From Streptomyces sp. WM4235 (GTDB taxonomy: Bacteria > Actinomycetota > Actinomycetes > Streptomycetales > Streptomycetaceae): DNA of 60,204 bases. The stretch is from the NCBI RefSeq assembly GCF_001279725.1, contig NZ_LGDE01000326.1:1-60204 (forward strand), given 5' to 3'. The position numbers and the translations under genes are program-made. The notes beneath the pieces were generated by a model, which was not told the DNA's origin, ran no database searches, and was given only the letters and a program-made list of their open reading frames with translations. Below, in pieces: positions 1 through 8,217 of this stretch. The first letter of the stretch is position 1; each line of letters starts with the position of its first letter.

Positions 1-116
1 ATCCGCTCACGCGCGGTCAGCTTGCCCTTGGCATGCTGCGCCTCGGTGGCGCGGTCGCTCGGCCCGCGGCGGGCCACGTCACGCAGGGAGTGCAGCTCGC
101 TGATCCGGTTCCTCAT
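1..116 (-). CDS. Acyl-CoA carboxylase beta (carboxyltransferase) subunit, N-terminal part only
   Basis: The first 38 codons read from the edge begin MRNRISELHSL and continue into ATEAQHAKGKLTARERI, which is the conserved opening of propionyl/acetyl-CoA carboxylase beta subunits. These enzymes carboxylate acyl-CoAs to malonyl- or methylmalonyl-type extender units. The ATG overlaps the stop of the upstream KASIII-like gene (ATGA), so the two are translationally coupled, which suggests extender or starter supply for this cluster. The rest of the gene lies outside the window, so substrate preference cannot be judged. Confidence 0.8.
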   Translation of the reverse strand, partial: MRNRISELHSLRDVARRGPSDRATEAQHAKGKLTARER

Positions 117-1159
117 CGTCCGTCCCCCCATCCGTCCGCGAGCTGCTGGACCACGAGACACGACCAGGTGAAGCCGCCGCCGCCCGTGAGGACGAGGGCG
201 TACTCGTCCGGCGCCAGCCGGTCCCGCGCGCCGAGGTCCGCGAGGTTGGCGAACAGGTCGCCGCAGCCCAGGTGCCCGGTTCGTGCGCCGAGGCGTAGTG
301 GCTCCACCGCCAACAGCTCCCGGATGGCCGGGAGGTACATCAGCTCGAGGACCTTGGGGCCGAGCCGGGGCAGGGCGACGCACCGGATACGCGGGTCGTC
401 CGGGGGCAGACCCGCTTCGGACAGGGCTTGCAGCACTACCGTGCGCACGGCTTCCGGGCCGGTCTTGGCGAACCGGGCCATGCCGCCCGCCTCCAGGAAC
501 GCCCGTTTGGTCCGGCGGATGTCGACGGGCCGGCCGTGCGCGAGCGGCGCGGGACTGAACGCGTCCGCGCCGCGGTACATGGACTCCATCTCGGGGGCGG
601 CCAGCACGGCGTGGGCCACCAGGCGCAGCCCGCGCCCGGACCGTCCGAGAACGGCGGCGGTGCCGCCGTCCCCGTAGGCGACCTGGTAGTCGCCGAGCCA
701 GCGGTCGAAACCGGCGGGGTCGAACCGGTCCGCGGTGGTGATCAGGGCAGTGCTGAGCGAAGGATCAGCGGTGAGGTGGGCGGCGGCGGTGTGCAGGGCC
801 ATCGCTCCGGCGTGGCACATCTGCTGGATGCCGAAGGGGATGGCCGCCGAGGCTCCCACGCGGTCGGCCACGTAGTGGGCCGGGGACCAGAAGTCGTGGC
901 CCTGGTGCCAGATCCAGTTGTGCAGCAGCAGGCCGATGTCGCCGGCCTCGACCCCTGCCAGGGCCAGGGCCTTGAGCCCGGCCGATACGGCCATGTCGGG
1001 CGCCGACTTGTCGTACGAGACCGGTACTTCGACCACTCCGGCCGCTTCCGGGCCGTCCGGGTCGAGGACACCGTCGGCCACCAGGGCGTACGCGCTCTGG
1101 GTGGTGTCGGGCAGCCAGGTCGCGGCCGCCTCCACCGTCAGGCCGTCGCTGAAACGCAT
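113..1159 (-). CDS. Ketoacyl-ACP synthase III-like enzyme (348 aa), paralogue of the gene at 4187
   Basis: Thiolase-fold KASIII-type protein. The nucleophile is in QQMCHAGAMAL, and the C-terminal fold signature is ARTGHLGCGD followed by GGGGFTWS. The usual KASIII His (PHQAN) is replaced by LPRLGPK, and the usual Asn motif reads TGHLG, so the catalytic triad is not that of FabH. Related divergent KASIII enzymes can act as acyl or malonyl transferases rather than condensing enzymes (CerJ-type precedent); which applies here is unknown. The start was placed at ATG 1159 because GGAGAA precedes it by about 8 nt; upstream in-frame codons lack an RBS. It overlaps the carboxylase beta gene downstream and is divergent from the SnoaL gene. 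Confidence 0.8.
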   Translation of the reverse strand: MRFSDGLTVEAAATWLPDTTQSAYALVADGVLDPDGPEAAGVVEVPVSYDKSAPDMAVSAGLKALALAGVEAGDIGLLLHNWIWHQGHDFWSPAHYVADRVGASAAIPFGIQQMCHAGAMALHTAAAHLTADPSLSTALITTADRFDPAGFDRWLGDYQVAYGDGGTAAVLGRSGRGLRLVAHAVLAAPEMESMYRGADAFSPAPLAHGRPVDIRRTKRAFLEAGGMARFAKTGPEAVRTVVLQALSEAGLPPDDPRIRCVALPRLGPKVLELMYLPAIRELLAVEPLRLGARTGHLGCGDLFANLADLGARDRLAPDEYALVLTGGGGFTWSCLVVQQLADGWGDGR

Positions 1160-1354
1160 CGCGGGTTCTCCTGTCCTGGGCTTCGCCCATCGCCGCGCCG
1201 GCCCTTCCTGGGTCGTCGCATTCCGACAGACCGGCGGGGCGGGGCCGCAGATACACCGGCTTCGGGTGTACGCGGGACGGCTGCCCGGGGCTCTGTGAGA
1301 GGGGGCTCCGTCCGAGCCCCGGCGGAGAGCCATCGAGCGAGAAGGGCAAAAGTC

Positions 1355-1786
1355 ATGGTGTCGAGGACGCGTACGGCGGCTGAACTGTGGGACGGCTGGC
1401 TGGAGATGTGGAACGAGGATCCGGGCGCCGCACACAAGATCATCGGTGCGGAGTACCGGCTTCATCTGCCCACCACCGGGGCGACGATCGACCCGGACAC
1501 GATTCGGGACCCGGGCGCGATGGCCGACTGGGTCGCCGGCTTCACGGGCAAGTTCGAGGGACTGCGCTACGAGACGGACCTGGGGCCGGTGGTCGACGGT
1601 GAACTCGCGGTGTGCCGCTGGTTCGGCACCGCCACCTGCCTGGGGCGGACCGGGTGGCCGTCCGACGTGCCCGGCAAGCGGATCACCTGGGTCGGCGTCG
1701 ACATCCTGCGCATCGTCGACGGCTGGATCGTGGAAGCCTGGACGCAGGGAGCGGAGACCGACGAGCGGCCGCCGTCCGCCGTGTGA
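1355..1786 (+). CDS. SnoaL-like / NTF2-fold protein (143 aa)
   Basis: Small single-domain protein. The N-terminal pattern ELWDGWLEMWNED and the later DILRIVDGWIVEAW are typical of SnoaL-like polyketide cyclases and related NTF2-fold proteins. A second member of the same type, with similar opening DQWLAMWNGD, lies at 16811, so the cluster carries a pair. In polyketide clusters these proteins act as cyclases, hydroxylase partners or isomerases; no catalytic residues can be assigned with confidence. AAGGG about 10 nt upstream supports ATG 1355. It is divergent from the KASIII-like gene and converges on the TetR gene across a strong hairpin. Confidence 0.7.
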   Translation: MVSRTRTAAELWDGWLEMWNEDPGAAHKIIGAEYRLHLPTTGATIDPDTIRDPGAMADWVAGFTGKFEGLRYETDLGPVVDGELAVCRWFGTATCLGRTGWPSDVPGKRITWVGVDILRIVDGWIVEAWTQGAETDERPPSAV

Positions 1787-1790
1787 AGCA

Positions 1791-1844
1791 GGGGGCGGTC
1801 GTCGGCCGCCCTCTCATACCGGGGGGCGGCCGACGACCGCCCCC
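1791..1844. terminator. Bidirectional hairpin terminator
   Basis: A perfect 21-bp inverted repeat (arms 1791-1811 and 1824-1844) encloses a 12-nt loop. It starts 5 nt after the SnoaL stop and lies 26 nt from the end of the convergent TetR gene, as expected for a shared terminator. No T-run is seen, which is usual in Streptomyces. Confidence 0.85.
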
Positions 1845-1870
1845 CGGGGGGGCGGGTGGCGCGGATCGCG

Positions 1871-2425
1871 TCAGCCCGCCCAGCTCTCCACGGGGAGCGA
1901 GGCGACGCACGCCTTGGCCCAGGGCTCGTCCAAGTTCCACAGATCCATGGCAGCCATGTCATTCAGCATCATACCCAGGGCAAGGAACCGCTTGACGGTG
2001 ACGTCATCGGCTCCTGAGTTCTTCTGGATGGCATTCCACATGCGCCCGAATCCGTTTTGGACGGCCGCGCGGATGTCCGGGTCGTCGGATGCGGCGAAAC
2101 CATGCAGCTGGATCAGCAGAAAGAGCCGGTCGCGCACCAGGGAGCGGTATCGGTCACCCATCGCGACGAGGGCATCTACGCCGGTCAGGCCGTCGGCTGA
2201 CTGGTCGAAGGACGCCACGACCAGGTTGAATGAGTTTTCGACGACAGAAATGAAGAGCCCTTTTTTCGTATCGAAGATACGAAAAACGTAGGGCTGGCTG
2301 ATTCCTGCCTTCCGGGCGATCGTTTCCACTGAAGTTCCGTAATAGCCCCCATGTGAGAATTCCTCGGAGGCGATTTGCAGAATTTGTTTGCGGCGCTCGC
2401 CGCCCGTCATTCGTTCCATGGCCAC
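1871..2425 (-). CDS. TetR-family regulator, likely repressor of the adjacent exporter
   Basis: 184 aa. Residues about 10-55 form a TetR HTH with ETIARKAGISQPYVFRIFDTK; the C-terminal half is the variable ligand/dimer domain. It is divergent from the MFS exporter at 2545, the classical arrangement for a drug-responsive repressor/efflux pair. A near-palindrome lies inside the exporter promoter (2478-2495) and is the obvious operator. The start is uncertain: GTG 2425 is the longest, while ATG 2419 and ATG 2410 are also in frame and none has a strong RBS. Confidence 0.85.
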   Translation of the reverse strand: MAMERMTGGERRKQILQIASEEFSHGGYYGTSVETIARKAGISQPYVFRIFDTKKGLFISVVENSFNLVVASFDQSADGLTGVDALVAMGDRYRSLVRDRLFLLIQLHGFAASDDPDIRAAVQNGFGRMWNAIQKNSGADDVTVKRFLALGMMLNDMAAMDLWNLDEPWAKACVASLPVESWAG

Positions 2426-2476
2426 ATGAAACCACGCGACGGGCGTAAATGTGACCCGTGGTGGGAAGGCGGCCCG

Positions 2477-2505
2477 TTGACTGAGTAGTTAGTCACTGCT
2501 ACCTT
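2477..2505 (+). promoter_or_regulatory. Promoter of MFS exporter with overlapping TetR operator
   Basis: TTGACT (2477-2482), a 17-nt spacer and TACCTT (2500-2505) form a good sigma-70/HrdB-type promoter. The interrupted palindrome TGACTGAGTAGTTAGTCA (2478-2495; half-sites agree at 7 of 9 positions) sits across the -35 and spacer, so a bound TetR dimer would block polymerase. It lies between the divergent TetR and MFS genes. Operator identity is inferred from position and symmetry. Confidence 0.65.
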
Positions 2506-2544
2506 GCAGCACGTAGCCCGCCCAGCGAAGGGAAGAACGAAGAG

Positions 2545-3984
2545 ATGACTCAGACCGCAGGGGACGCGGTCCCCACGAAGACCGTGGCGCCGCCACCCGA
2601 GTCAGCGGAGGCCCGGCGCCACCGCAAACTCGTCTTCCTCGTCGTGTGCGCCGGCTTCGTCATGTCGAGCCTCGACATGATGATCGTCAACGTCGCGTTC
2701 CCGGCCCTGGAGGAGGACTTCCACGGCACGACCGCGGCGGCCCTGTCCTGGACCCTCAACGCGTACTCGATCGTCTTCGCCGCAGCGCTCGTGCCCGCCG
2801 GCCGGCTCGCGGACCGTTCCGGCCGCAAGGGCGGATTCCTGCTCGGGCTCGGCCTGTTCACCCTCGCCTCCGCGCTGTGCGCCGCGTCGCAGGGAGTGCC
2901 CATGCTGGTGGCCGCCCGGGTGCTCCAGGCCTTAGGCGCCGCCGCCATGGTCCCCACCTCGCTCGGTCTGCTGCTGGCCACCTATCCGCCGGAGCGGCGC
3001 GCCGGCGCCGTGCGGGCCTGGACGGCGGTCGGGGGTGTGGCCGCGGCGCTCGCCCCGATCGTCGGCGGCGCCCTGGTCAACCTCGACTGGCGGTGGATCT
3101 TCCTCATCAACCTGCCCTTCGGCATCGCCGCACTGCTGGTCGGCCGACGGGTCCTGCCCGCCGACGCACAGCCCGAACGCGGCCCGCTGCCCGACCTGCT
3201 CGGTTCGGTCCTCATCGTCATCGCGGTCGCCGCCGCCTCGCTGGCCCTCATCAAGGCGCCCGAGTGGGGCTGGAGCTCCGCACGTGTACTCGGCTGCTTC
3301 GCGCTGACCGTCCTCGGCCTCGCCGAGTTCTTCCGACGCTCCGCCCGGCACCCCAACCCCGTGGTCGCGTTCTCGCTGTTGCGGGTGCGGTCCTTCAGCC
3401 TGGCGAACACGACCGCGCTGGTCTTCAACTCCTGCTTCGGCGCGATGCTCTTCTCCTTCATGCTCTGGTGTCAGAACGTGTGGGGCTACTCCGCGCTGGA
3501 GACCGGGCTCGCCCTCGCCCCGGGCACCTTCCTGATGCCGGTCATGGCCATGGCCACCGGCCCGCTCGTGAGGAAGCTCGGCGCCGCCACCGTCGTCATG
3601 CTCGGATGCGCCCTGCTCGCCGCCGGTGTCCTGTGGTGGGGCATCGCCGCGCAGAGCGAACCCGACTACGTCACCATGCTGCTGCCCGGCGCCCTGCTGA
3701 CCCCGGTCGGCACCATTCTCGGCACCACCGCGCTGGTCGGCCTGGTCACCAAGGACCTGCCCCCGGCGTCCTTCGCCACAGGGTCCGCCGTCAACATGAT
3801 GGTCCGTCAAGTCGGACTCGTCATCGGCATCTCGGTGTTCATCGCCGTGCTCGGCACCCCCGGCCCCGGCGCCGCCACCCTGGAGGCCTTCCGCCACGCC
3901 TGGTTCATCGCGGCCGGGATCGGCATCCTGGCCCTGCTCGTCAGCCTGCCGCTCGCCAAGCGAACCGAGGCGGACGCCACCTGA
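2545..3984 (+). CDS. MFS drug exporter, DHA2/EmrB-QacA type, 14 TM
   Basis: 479 aa inner-membrane proton antiporter. The start of the membrane domain carries SSLDMMIVNVAFPAL, and the loop motif GRLADRSGRKG (MFS motif A) follows around residue 90; QALGAAAMVPTSL is the antiporter motif C region. About 14 hydrophobic segments fit the DHA2 family. It probably exports the product of the type II cluster and is controlled by the divergent TetR. Codon 130 (2932-2934) is TTA, so full expression should depend on the bldA tRNA. A hairpin at 4035-4074 follows. Confidence 0.9.
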   Translation: MTQTAGDAVPTKTVAPPPESAEARRHRKLVFLVVCAGFVMSSLDMMIVNVAFPALEEDFHGTTAAALSWTLNAYSIVFAAALVPAGRLADRSGRKGGFLLGLGLFTLASALCAASQGVPMLVAARVLQALGAAAMVPTSLGLLLATYPPERRAGAVRAWTAVGGVAAALAPIVGGALVNLDWRWIFLINLPFGIAALLVGRRVLPADAQPERGPLPDLLGSVLIVIAVAAASLALIKAPEWGWSSARVLGCFALTVLGLAEFFRRSARHPNPVVAFSLLRVRSFSLANTTALVFNSCFGAMLFSFMLWCQNVWGYSALETGLALAPGTFLMPVMAMATGPLVRKLGAATVVMLGCALLAAGVLWWGIAAQSEPDYVTMLLPGALLTPVGTILGTTALVGLVTKDLPPASFATGSAVNMMVRQVGLVIGISVFIAVLGTPGPGAATLEAFRHAWFIAAGIGILALLVSLPLAKRTEADAT

Positions 3985-4034
3985 AGCCGCACGGCGCGGC
4001 GTGAACCCGCGCCGCGCGAGGCTGCCCACCGACC

Positions 4035-4074
4035 GCCGCCTGGAGCCCGGAACCCCCGCCGGACTCCAGGCGGC
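4035..4074 (+). terminator. Hairpin after the MFS gene
   Basis: An 11-bp perfect stem (4035-4045 with 4064-4074) encloses an 18-nt GC-rich loop, about 50 nt after the exporter stop. A smaller GC hairpin lies just upstream. It separates the exporter from the next operon, which starts at 4187. Confidence 0.5.
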
Positions 4075-4186
4075 TTCGCCGTGTTCCCCACCGGCCGGCG
4101 AGTCCTTCGACGCCGCCTGTATCCACGCGGTCGGCGACCGGCTCTGTACGGGCGTAAACCAGCGGCAGGCGGAGGGAAACCCGGTA

Positions 4187-5224
4187 ATGAAGTTCGAGGG
4201 CGGACTGGGCGTGAAGGCGGTCACCACCTGGCTGCCCAGCACCACACAGACCACGAGGGACCAGGTCGCCGCGGGCCGCCTCACCCCGGAGCGCGCCCGG
4301 CAACTCGGTGTCACGGAACTCCCCGTGACCCCCGACCTGGCCGCACCCGAGATGGCGGTACGGGCGGCCCGCAGAGCCCTCGACCGCGCGGGATGGGACC
4401 CCGCACGCATCGGCTTCCTCGCCCATGCACGGGTCTTCCACCAAGGGCACGAGAAGTGGTCGTACGCCCACTACATGGCGAACGAACTCGGCCTCCCGCC
4501 GACAGCGCTGCCCTTCGGTATCGAAGCCCTGTGCACCGGCGGCGCGACGGGGCTGCTGGTGGCCGCCACCCAGCTCCTGGGCGACCCCTCGCTTTCCGGA
4601 GCCCTGGTCACGACCGGCGAGCGTTACCACGCCCCGGCCTGGGACCGCTGGAGCATGCACTCCGACATCGGATACGGCGACGGTGCCACCGCCGCGCTCC
4701 TGCACCGGCGCGACGGCGGTCCGGACGACCTGCACCTCCTGTCCCTGACCCACTCGACGGCCGGCAGGCTCGAAGGCATGGAGCGCGGTGACCGGCCCTT
4801 CTCCCAACTGCCGATGCAGGACCGCACGACCTGGGAGACGAACGTCGAGCGCAAGGCGTTCTACGAGGCCGTGGGCAAGGACGCCTTCCCCGAGGAGGCG
4901 CGCGTCCACGTCCGCGCCTCACTCGACCAGGCCCTGGACGAGGCCGGCCTGCACCCGCACGACCCGCGCATCCGGCTGTTCACCATGCCCCGCATGGGTC
5001 CGCGCCTCGTCGACGTGATGTACGGCTCCCTCGCGGGCGTGCTCAAGGCCGAGACCGTGCTGCTCGGCGGCAGGACGGGACACCTGGGAGCGGGGGACAT
5101 GCTCGCGAACATGGCGGACATCGTCAGCCACCGCATGCTCCGGCCCGGGGAGTTCGCGGTGGTCGCCGGAGCGGGCGGCGGCTTCACCTGGTCCACCGCG
5201 GTCGTCCAGGCTCCCGAGAAGTGA
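4187..5224 (+). CDS. Ketoacyl-ACP synthase III-like enzyme (345 aa), first gene of the UbiXD operon
   Basis: Same family as the gene at 113-1159, with the same unusual signatures: nucleophile in EALCTGGATGLL, MPRMGPR where FabH has PHQAN, and GGRTGHLGAGD where FabH has its Asn. The two paralogues may form a heteromer or act on different carrier-bound acyl groups. ATG 4187 is chosen because GGAGGG stands about 13 nt upstream; the open frame extends further back but without an RBS. The stop overlaps a GTG (GTGA) that could start UbiX early, though an ATG with RBS at 5293 is preferred. It likely acts in priming or acyl transfer for the KS/CLF/ACP system. Confidence 0.8.
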   Translation: MKFEGGLGVKAVTTWLPSTTQTTRDQVAAGRLTPERARQLGVTELPVTPDLAAPEMAVRAARRALDRAGWDPARIGFLAHARVFHQGHEKWSYAHYMANELGLPPTALPFGIEALCTGGATGLLVAATQLLGDPSLSGALVTTGERYHAPAWDRWSMHSDIGYGDGATAALLHRRDGGPDDLHLLSLTHSTAGRLEGMERGDRPFSQLPMQDRTTWETNVERKAFYEAVGKDAFPEEARVHVRASLDQALDEAGLHPHDPRIRLFTMPRMGPRLVDVMYGSLAGVLKAETVLLGGRTGHLGAGDMLANMADIVSHRMLRPGEFAVVAGAGGGFTWSTAVVQAPEK

Positions 5225-5292
5225 GCACACCGGGCATCGAGCCCGCGTCGGCATACCCCGCGAGCAGCCCTCGCGGGCAGGAAGGCACACAC

Positions 5293-5952
5293 ATGAACCA
5301 CACGTCGTACCCGCGCGGCGCGCACCGGATGGTGGTGGGCATCAGCGGAGCCACCGGCATCGCCTACGGCATCCGCACCCTCCAGGTCCTCAGAGCGGCC
5401 GGCATCGAGACGCACCTCGTGATGTCGCGGTCCGCGCGGCTGACGCTCTCGTACGAGAGCGACCTGACCACCGCTCAGGTGCAGGAACTCGCCGACTTCC
5501 ACTACTCGCCCGAAGACGTCGGCGCGCCCATCGCCAGCGGATCCTTCCGGACCCGGGGAATGATCGTGGCCCCCTGCTCCGTGAAGAGTCTCGCGCAGAT
5601 AGCCGTCGGCACCTGCGACACCCTGCTCGCGCGGGCCGCCGACGTCACCCTCAAGGAGCGCAACCGGCTCGTCCTCATGGTCCGGGAGACCCCGCTGACC
5701 CTCACCCACCTGCGCAACATGACGACCGTGACGGAGAACGGCGGCATCATCGCGCCGCCGGTGCCGGCCTTCTACACCCGCCCGGAAGGCCTTGAGGAAG
5801 TCATCGACCAGTCCGTCGGCAGGGCCCTGGACCTGTTCGGAATCGACTCCGAAACCTTCCCGCGCTGGGGCGAGCCGGCCGTACCGGCCAAGGACGCCGC
5901 CCCCGCGCCGACCACCACGCGACCGCTCGCGCAGAGCGCCGTCCACGTCTGA
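5293..5952 (+). CDS. ubiX: UbiX-family flavin prenyltransferase
   Basis: 219 aa. UbiX enzymes prenylate FMN with dimethylallyl phosphate to give prFMN, the cofactor of UbiD decarboxylases. Visible signatures are GISGATGIAYG (phosphate-binding loop), APCSVKSLAQIAVG and RETPLTLTHLRNM. The C-terminal tail after about residue 190 is Pro/Ala/Thr-rich and probably disordered. ATG 5293 is preceded by GGAAGG. The next gene is its expected partner, UbiD, whose RBS overlaps the UbiX stop. Gene order with KASIII-like and SDR genes places prFMN chemistry inside the pathway rather than in ubiquinone synthesis, since Streptomyces uses menaquinone. Confidence 0.93.
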   Translation: MNHTSYPRGAHRMVVGISGATGIAYGIRTLQVLRAAGIETHLVMSRSARLTLSYESDLTTAQVQELADFHYSPEDVGAPIASGSFRTRGMIVAPCSVKSLAQIAVGTCDTLLARAADVTLKERNRLVLMVRETPLTLTHLRNMTTVTENGGIIAPPVPAFYTRPEGLEEVIDQSVGRALDLFGIDSETFPRWGEPAVPAKDAAPAPTTTRPLAQSAVHV

Positions 5953-5962
5953 GGAAGCACAC

Positions 5963-7432
5963 ATGACCAAACACCTGACGAGCCTGCGCGACCACCTCGC
6001 CGCCCTGGCCGAGCTGGGAGACGTGCGTGAGCTGCACACCCCCGCCGACACCCACCTGGAGATCGGGGCCGTCATCCGGCGCAGCGCCGAGAACCGCGAC
6101 CCGGCGCCGCTGTTCACCGCGGTCAAGGGATACGCACCCGGCTTCCGGGTCCTGGGCGCCCCCGCCGCGCTCAGCTCGGCGCCCGGCGCCCCCTGGGCCA
6201 GGGTCGCCCTCTCGCTCGGCCTCGACGCCGCCGCCCACCCGCTGGACATCGTCGAGGAGCTCGCCGCGGCGCGCGGCCGGGAGCCCATCGCGCCGGTCGT
6301 CGTCGACCGGGGCCCCTGCCAGGAGAACGTCCTGCTCGGCGAAGACGCCACGCTCGACTCCTTTCCCGTACCCCTCATCCACGACGGTGACGGCGGGCGC
6401 TACATCAACACCTGGGGAGCGATCGTCGTCCGCACCCCCGACGGCAGTTGGACCAACTGGTCCATCGCACGCGTCATGATGATCGACGGCCGTCGGATGG
6501 CCGGCATGGTCCGGCCGCTCCAGGACGTCGGGAAGATCTTCAAACTGTGGCGGGACCGCGGCGAACCCATGCCCTTCGCCCTGGTCCAGGGCGCCGAACC
6601 GGCCGTTCCCTTCGCCTGCGGCATGGGGCTCCCCTCCGGAACGGACGAAGCCGGTTACCTCGGCGCCCACTTCGGCGAGCCCCTGGAACTCGTGCGCTGC
6701 AAGACGGTCGACCTCGAAGTACCCGCCACCGCGGAAATCGTGATCGAAGGCCACGTCTCCCTCGACGAGACCGCGCCCGAGGGACCCATGGGCGAGTACG
6801 CGGGCTACCTCACCGGCAAGGCGAACCCCTGGCCGGTCTTCCACATCAGCGCCATCACCCACCGCGACGACCCGATCCTGCCCGTCGTCTCGGCCGGGAA
6901 GCCCGTAGAGGAGGACCACACCGCGGTCGGCACGACCTACTCCGCCGAGGCCCTGCACCAGCTCCGCGCGGCCGGGCTCCCCGTCACCGCCGCCTGGATC
7001 GTGCCGGAGACCGCCATCAACCTGCTGGCGGTCACCGTTCCGCGCGACTGGCGCGAGCGCTCCGCGTTCACCAGCACCCGCATGCTCACGCGCGCCATCG
7101 CCCATCTGGCACTGCGCCCCAAGGTCGGATACTGGGTCACCCGGATCATGGTCCTCGACGACGACATCGACCCCACCGACCTGCGCGACCTGATGTGGGC
7201 CTTCCACACGCGCAGCCATCCCACACGCGGCCAGATCCTCATCGAGGACCAGAAGGTCACCCCGCTGCACGTCGTCTACTCGCCCGCCGAGCTCGCCGAA
7301 GGCGGCCCGAAGGTCGCCTACGACTGCCTCCTCCACCCCGACGAGGACAAGCGCGCCCGCAGCACCGCGTTCAAGGACAACTTCTCCGCCGACATCCAGG
7401 CCCGCGCCCTCGCCATCTGGGAGAACCGATGA
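5963..7432 (+). CDS. ubiD: UbiD-family prFMN-dependent (de)carboxylase
   Basis: 489 aa, normal family length. The prFMN-binding region includes NWSIARVMMIDGRRMAGMV and the catalytic Glu/Arg region includes APEGPMGEYAGYL. UbiD enzymes reversibly decarboxylate alpha,beta-unsaturated or aromatic acids. The GAGGAAG RBS at 5951 overlaps the UbiX stop, and the stop overlaps the SDR start (ATGA), so UbiX, UbiD and the SDR are tightly coupled. In this cluster it may remove a carboxylate from a polyunsaturated or aromatic intermediate, or act on an external acid starter; sequence alone does not choose. The catalytic acid pattern appears intact. Confidence 0.92.
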   Translation: MTKHLTSLRDHLAALAELGDVRELHTPADTHLEIGAVIRRSAENRDPAPLFTAVKGYAPGFRVLGAPAALSSAPGAPWARVALSLGLDAAAHPLDIVEELAAARGREPIAPVVVDRGPCQENVLLGEDATLDSFPVPLIHDGDGGRYINTWGAIVVRTPDGSWTNWSIARVMMIDGRRMAGMVRPLQDVGKIFKLWRDRGEPMPFALVQGAEPAVPFACGMGLPSGTDEAGYLGAHFGEPLELVRCKTVDLEVPATAEIVIEGHVSLDETAPEGPMGEYAGYLTGKANPWPVFHISAITHRDDPILPVVSAGKPVEEDHTAVGTTYSAEALHQLRAAGLPVTAAWIVPETAINLLAVTVPRDWRERSAFTSTRMLTRAIAHLALRPKVGYWVTRIMVLDDDIDPTDLRDLMWAFHTRSHPTRGQILIEDQKVTPLHVVYSPAELAEGGPKVAYDCLLHPDEDKRARSTAFKDNFSADIQARALAIWENR

Positions 7433-8217
7433 CCGAGACGAACACCGTCACCCGTCCCACCACTCACGGCGACCAGGAGGCGCCACGGCGCCTGGTCATG
7501 GTCAGCGGAGGGACGCGCGGCATCGGCCGCGCCGTCGCCGTACACCTCGCCGGCGAGGGGTACGACATCGCCTTCTGCGGCAGGTCCGCCTCGGCGGCCG
7601 CCCGGGAAACGGCCGAACCGGTCCGCGCACAGGGCGCCTCCGTCTTCCACGAGCCGTGCGACGTGGCGGACCACCAGGCCGTCGAGACCTTCGTCAAGCG
7701 GGCCGAGGGCGAACTGGGGCCGGTGTACGGCCTGGTCAACTCGGCAGGAATCGTCAAGGACAACCACCTGGTGATGATGCCCGTCGACGACTGGGCCTCG
7801 GTGATCGACACCAACCTCACCGGAACGTTCAACTTCTGCCGGACCGTCGGTTTCGGCATGCTCAAACGGCGTGCGGGGGCGATCGTCAACATCTCGTCTG
7901 TGGCCGGCGTCTACGGGCATGCCACACAGGCCAACTACGCCGCGTCCAAGGGCGGGGTGAACAGCCTCAGCCGCACCCTCGCCAAGGAGCTCGCCCGGCA
8001 CGGCATCCGGGTCAACGTCGTGGCCCCCGGCTTCATCGAGACCGACATGACGGACGACCTCAGCGACAAGGCACGCAAGGAAGCCCTCGCCGCGGTGCCG
8101 CTGCGGCGCTTCGGCACCGCCCGGGAAGTCGCCGACCTCACGGGCTTCCTGCTGTCCGACAAGGCGTCCTACATCACCGGACAGATCCTCCAGGTGGACG
8201 GGGGCGTGGCACTTTGA
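7429..8217 (+). CDS. FabG-like short-chain dehydrogenase, probable 3-oxoacyl-ACP reductase
   Basis: 262 aa classical SDR. The NADP-binding motif is SGGTRGIGRA near residue 26; the catalytic residues are in NISSVAG and YAASK; GQILQVDGG is the family C-terminus. It is the only ketoreductase in the cluster, so it is the natural partner for the KS/CLF/ACP set. It overlaps UbiD (ATGA), and its stop overlaps the TTG proposed as the PPTase start. The N-terminal 20 residues are an extension typical of cluster-borne FabG homologues. Confidence 0.9.
   Translation: MTETNTVTRPTTHGDQEAPRRLVMVSGGTRGIGRAVAVHLAGEGYDIAFCGRSASAAARETAEPVRAQGASVFHEPCDVADHQAVETFVKRAEGELGPVYGLVNSAGIVKDNHLVMMPVDDWASVIDTNLTGTFNFCRTVGFGMLKRRAGAIVNISSVAGVYGHATQANYAASKGGVNSLSRTLAKELARHGIRVNVVAPGFIETDMTDDLSDKARKEALAAVPLRRFGTAREVADLTGFLLSDKASYITGQILQVDGGVAL

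Noticed and set aside
5221..5292. GTG 5221 as the UbiX start
   Set aside because: It overlaps the KASIII stop but adds 24 non-conserved residues and lacks an RBS; ATG 5293 has GGAAGG.
5801..7336. 511-aa open frame antisense to UbiX/UbiD
   Set aside because: No recognisable domain, Gly/Asp/Val-rich composition, and it lies wholly against two strongly supported genes. Typical GC-driven shadow frame.
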